A stretch of DNA of 64,000 bases. Source: Tremella fuciformis (Eukaryota; Basidiomycota; Tremellomycetes; Tremellales; Tremellaceae). Position 1 is the first letter of the stretch. Each line of letters opens with the position of its first letter. Below the pieces are notes generated by a model, which did no database searches, had not been told where the DNA came from, and worked only from the letters and a program-made list of their open reading frames with translations. Made by a program: the position numbers and the translations under genes. This document shows, piece by piece, positions 60,879-64,000 of the stretch. The stretch covers positions 6,882,001 through 6,946,000 of the forward strand of contig CP136490.1 of NCBI GenBank assembly GCA_032768795.1, written 5' to 3'.

Positions 60879-63058
60879 TCAACCCTGCTCCGCATATAAA
60901 ACCAGCTTCTGATCTTCGCTTCTCAACCATTCCTTCAGATCTCGATCGTCCCTGATCTCCTTGTAAGCCTGAGATGCACCGATGCCCACTCTATACCGCA
61001 GGGCGCCGACATTGGTCCCAAGTCTGCCTCTGACCTTCTCGAACAGTTCCCCGAGGCTGACATTGGGATGAACACGTATAGCGATCAAGTCATCCGTCGC
61101 CCGGTCGTAGACCTTGATCTTTAGATAGGGCGGCTGACCAACTGTGCCCGCTGTGCCTGTTGACGCACCCGCAGATGGCGGAGGCGGCGCAGCGTACGAA
61201 GAAGCAGAAGGCGGTTGCGGCGTCATGCCCCACGAGGAACCGGTCGACGGGCCCCCTGACAGGTAGTGACCCCCAGATGAGCGGGCGTAATTGGCCGAAT
61301 CTGGGCGTACGGATGCATCGACCGCAGGCATAGGCGAGGGACCACGAAGGGACGGCCCGCGAGATGCTTGAGTCGATGCGCTCCATTGCTGAGGTGATGC
61401 TCGCCCGTGCGCGGAATGTCGCGACATGCTGGATTGAGCGCGATCGTTAGCCGAGAACGATCCTGATGCTTGGGATGGTCCCCGCATGTCGGCTAGCCGT
61501 TCTTCCAGCTCTTCCATCACATCCGGTCGAGATTGCTCCTCAACGTAGTCCCCTTCGCGGGCAGCAAAGAATTCACGTAGGTGTCGATGCCGCAAGATGT
61601 GGCCTGCACCTCGATCGCGCAACTCCAACAACGCTTTGACGTACGCATCAAGATCTTCTCGTCGGAGATCGGTAATCTCATCGTTCTCCTCGTCGACCGG
61701 TCCAGGCATATATGGTAGTATGCGCTCCTGAGGTACGCTTTCGCCTGGTGCAGTTTCGCGACCTGCTTCGACTGGGAAATAGTTGAGAAGATTGATTTGG
61801 AAGGTGTAAAAATCGTCGTACTCCCTGTAGAGGGACAAGGTGTACGCGGGCGAAGTGGGCTCGTCGGGGACAAAGAATACGTGGAGGCGATACCAATATT
61901 TGCCCTGCTCGTTGTGGAAAGATGGGATTGCGAGATCGATGAACTCGCCCGGAGGAAGCTCGTTGTCCTCGATGGGACGATACAGCGGGGCAGGGGGTAT
62001 GCCGTTAGGCTGCGGCTGAGTAAATGATGACTGCGAGCCAGATCTGGGAAGGGAGCTTGTGGATCCTTGTTGAATGGACGGAGCACCCCCGGATCCTGCT
62101 GAGGGCGGAGCATATGGTGAGTTTGTTACCGGAGCTGCACCTTCCAAATCCAGCCGACCTAAGGGGATTGCCGCTGCTTTGTATTCCGCCGTTGCTTTCT
62201 TCCACTCCTCGACCATTGGTATCGAGTCAGGAAGAACATCGATCGGCTTCCCGGTCGCAGGATCTCTTATTTCCACAAAGGCGACAGGGATAAGGCCTGG
62301 TCCACCCAGTCGACCGATTGGCTTTGCGACGAACCTGTCCTCTCAGCCAGGGGAGGGGTAAGGGCAGCACGCTACGCTCACCATTCATGATTGCTTTGAG
62401 CGATGACCACTATCGGCTCGCCCTTGCGGGCGTCCAGCTCATCAGGTCTTTCTGCTTGAAAGTCATATTGCACGATAGCGTACACCCTGGCCAGTGAGCA
62501 CTCGACCGATTGCGCAGCAGCAGATCGCTCACGGTTGCTTCGGCTTCTTGGCGGCATTTGAGGAAGATGAGGAGGTATGACTGGGCAAGGGCCGCATGTC
62601 GATGCTTGCGCCCGGATACTGGTCTTGAGGCGACATCGGCCTGGCTAACGTCAGCCTCGTCAACGGAGTGTAGGTCCGACCGACCGGCTGTCGGACCCTT
62701 CCTTCGGACCCGATGCCTGGCGTCCACCTCGACCAAACTCCTCAAAGTCAGATTTGGGCACCAGTCCTCTCGAGCCCGTCAAGGGGTCTTGTCGTCAGTT
62801 CCGCTCTGTAAAATGGGTGATGAACGCACTGAGCGCTTCGTACCACGCTTCCCGCTCCCCCGTGACATACCAGAAATCTCCTTTGGTGTAGCTCAGCTCT
62901 TGCGGATTCGTACTCCGATGCGAGTTCAGAGCTTTGATGACCTTTTGCGGAGGCGCAACTCGTTCGGAAGGTCGTCCGAGAGCCGACTGACTGGGAGCCA
63001 CCACTTGTCCCGGGCCAGGCTGGCCGTTGTTATTCAACGACCGCCGAAGGGATTTCAT
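60879..63058 (-). CDS. BEM1: Bem1/Scd2-like polarity scaffold (SH3-SH3-PX-PB1)
   Basis: Scaffold that brings Cdc42, its GEF and PAK kinases together at polarity sites. The start ATG at 63058 gives MKSLRRSLNNNGQPGPGQVV. SH3-1 is at KVIKALNSHRSTNPQELSYT with KGDFWYVTGEREAWYEA. SH3-2 is split over exons near 62300-62500 and ends VEIRDPATGKPIDVLPDSIP. The PX domain is at GEFIDLAIPSFHNEQGKYWY to YREYDDFYTFQINLLNYFPV, and DDLDAYVKALLEL-type helices follow. After a Ser/Pro-rich linker, the C-terminal PB1 domain is at YLKIKVYDRATDDLIAIRVH to VGIGASQAYKEIRDDRDLKE, ending LVLYAEQG-stop. PB1 carries the Lys in LKIKVYD expected of a Cdc24-binding partner. All four domains are in the family order. Confidence 0.92.
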
Positions 63059-63846
63059 GTTGACGCTGAGGCGAAAATCCTTCTATGCAAGTCTGCGAAG
63101 TGCCGTGAATCGTCCAAGTCCGTCTTGAAAAGTGTTCGACCACCAGCCTCGATACGTTCTTCGTGCAGCGGAGCCGTCAAAGCGGCAGGTACAATGACGA
63201 TATGTATCGCGGATACCCGACCGGATCTCGTGGTCGTCCGACGGGAGCTGGTGTCGTGTGGCGGCGCGAAGCGGTCCAGTGAGACGTCCAAAAGCTCGGT
63301 GGCCGTTTGTATGTCGCCGCCGGGTATTCTATCTGGCTAAGCTGAGCGGTCAAAGCTGCTGAACAAGGGAACGCGCTGCAATGTAAGAAAAAGCGAAGTC
63401 GTCAATGAGCGGCATCGTCGATGAAAGCGCAAGTTGAGGGATAGCGGGATCAATTTCACGCGACGCGCTCAGACCCCCGAACGGTCAACGGTTCCTGAAG
63501 ATGAGAGATAGCGTCTGATCAACCCGAACTGGCCTGTACGTCCTCCATCTCATCACGAAGATCACAGAGTCCGTGCCGAGGATAGTTGACTCGACGATAG
63601 ACGAGATGATTGCGAGCTCAAGCCCGAGCGTTCATCTGGGCAAGCGACTTGACATGATCGCCTCTCTCAGATCAATTAATCAGCAGCTCTGTTGGAGACA
63701 GCCGCCAGCCTAACATGTCTCACAAACGAGCGTATGGCTTGCCTTGATGTTTCAAGCGCGCAGCCTCTCATCCATAAGAAGAGGACTGACAACTGCTCAG
63801 CATGTGTCTGCAACGTCTCCTATCGCTCGCGCAACAAGCCGGCAAG
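63059..63846. other. Intergenic region upstream of BEM1 and a putative secreted protein
   Basis: About 790 nt, divergent on both sides. No gene supported; short open frames near 63055-63291 (minus) and 63692-63898 (plus) lack features. Confidence 0.4.
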
Positions 63847-64000
63847 ATGCGCGCCGAGCCATGGTTTACACTGGCTTTGCTGTCGACCCTCAACATGATC
63901 ACTGCCCAGGTTTCCATCTCTCTACTCTCCGATCAAGCTTTTCATCTCGACGGGGCAGAGGCTATCCTCAGCCGCCAACGCACCTCTTGGGGTATACCCC
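63847..64000 (+). CDS. Putative secreted protein, 5' part only
   Basis: From ATG 63847 (GCAAG-ATG) a frame stays open to the window end for 51 codons. It starts MRAEPWFTLALLSTLNMITA, with a hydrophobic stretch and an Ala-Gln step that fit a signal peptide and cleavage site, and continues QVSISLLSDQAFHLDGAEAI. Too short for family recognition, and a downstream intron could change the frame. Confidence 0.4.
   Translation, partial: MRAEPWFTLALLSTLNMITAQVSISLLSDQAFHLDGAEAILSRQRTSWGIP

Noticed and set aside
62510..63340. 276-codon plus-strand open frame
   Set aside because: Antisense to the BEM1 SH3 exons, which carry clear domain signatures.

Overview
The window reads as nuclear chromosomal DNA of a basidiomycete fungus, most likely a Tremellomycete (relatives of Cryptococcus and the trichosporonoid yeasts). 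No species can be named from the sequence alone. Reasons: GC-rich, gene-dense DNA; almost every gene is split by short introns of about 35-80 nt with GT..AG ends and a CTNAC/CTGAC-like branch motif close to the acceptor; recognisable fungal genes (RPD3, YTA7, DOT1, CDC5, BEM1, GLO3, an Ars2/Serrate homologue); no operons. Open frames are therefore mostly single exons, and the calls below join exons by splice sites and phase. Exon joins were done by eye.

Layout. 1-691: 3' end of a COG2907-type flavin amine oxidase. 930-3569: one continuous spliced frame encoding a complete coronin followed by a complete dUTPase (667 codons by my count), the most striking item in the window. 3674-7239 (minus): a dienelactone-hydrolase-family protein and an MFS sugar porter. 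7240-9435: gene-poor gap. 9436-10764: Ser/Pro-rich orphan. 11213-16383: divergent pair of RPD3-type histone deacetylase (minus) and mitochondrial ClpX (plus). 16384-18055: gap containing an AT-richer island with serial perfect hairpins, a possible relic of a mobile element. 18056-23805: a GCK-III/Kic1-like kinase and a Cdc4-like F-box/WD40 protein. 24167-34258 (minus): a coiled-coil orphan and Yta7/ATAD2. 34748-37819: RanBPM/Gid1-like SPRY-LisH-CTLH protein. 38136-43104 (minus): a large secreted Leu/Gly-repeat protein and a PB1-like/retropepsin-like protein that has lost the catalytic Asp. 44316-47062: Glo3 ArfGAP and a mitochondrial cupin. 47118-49971 (minus): Ars2/Serrate. 50555-51727: NIPSNAP. 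52299-55136: three tandem BTB paralogues, the middle one interrupted by an in-frame TAG. 55233-63058 (minus): DOT1, CDC5 and BEM1. 63847-64000: the start of a putative secreted protein running off the window.

The genes do not form a pathway cluster. Several are chromatin or RNA regulators (Rpd3, Yta7, Dot1, Cdc5, Ars2) and several act in polarity, cytoskeleton or trafficking (coronin, Kic1-like kinase, Bem1, Glo3), as expected for an ordinary core chromosomal arm. The accessory or lineage-specific elements are the coronin-dUTPase fusion, the secreted repeat protein, the retropepsin-like protein, the BTB array and the hairpin island.
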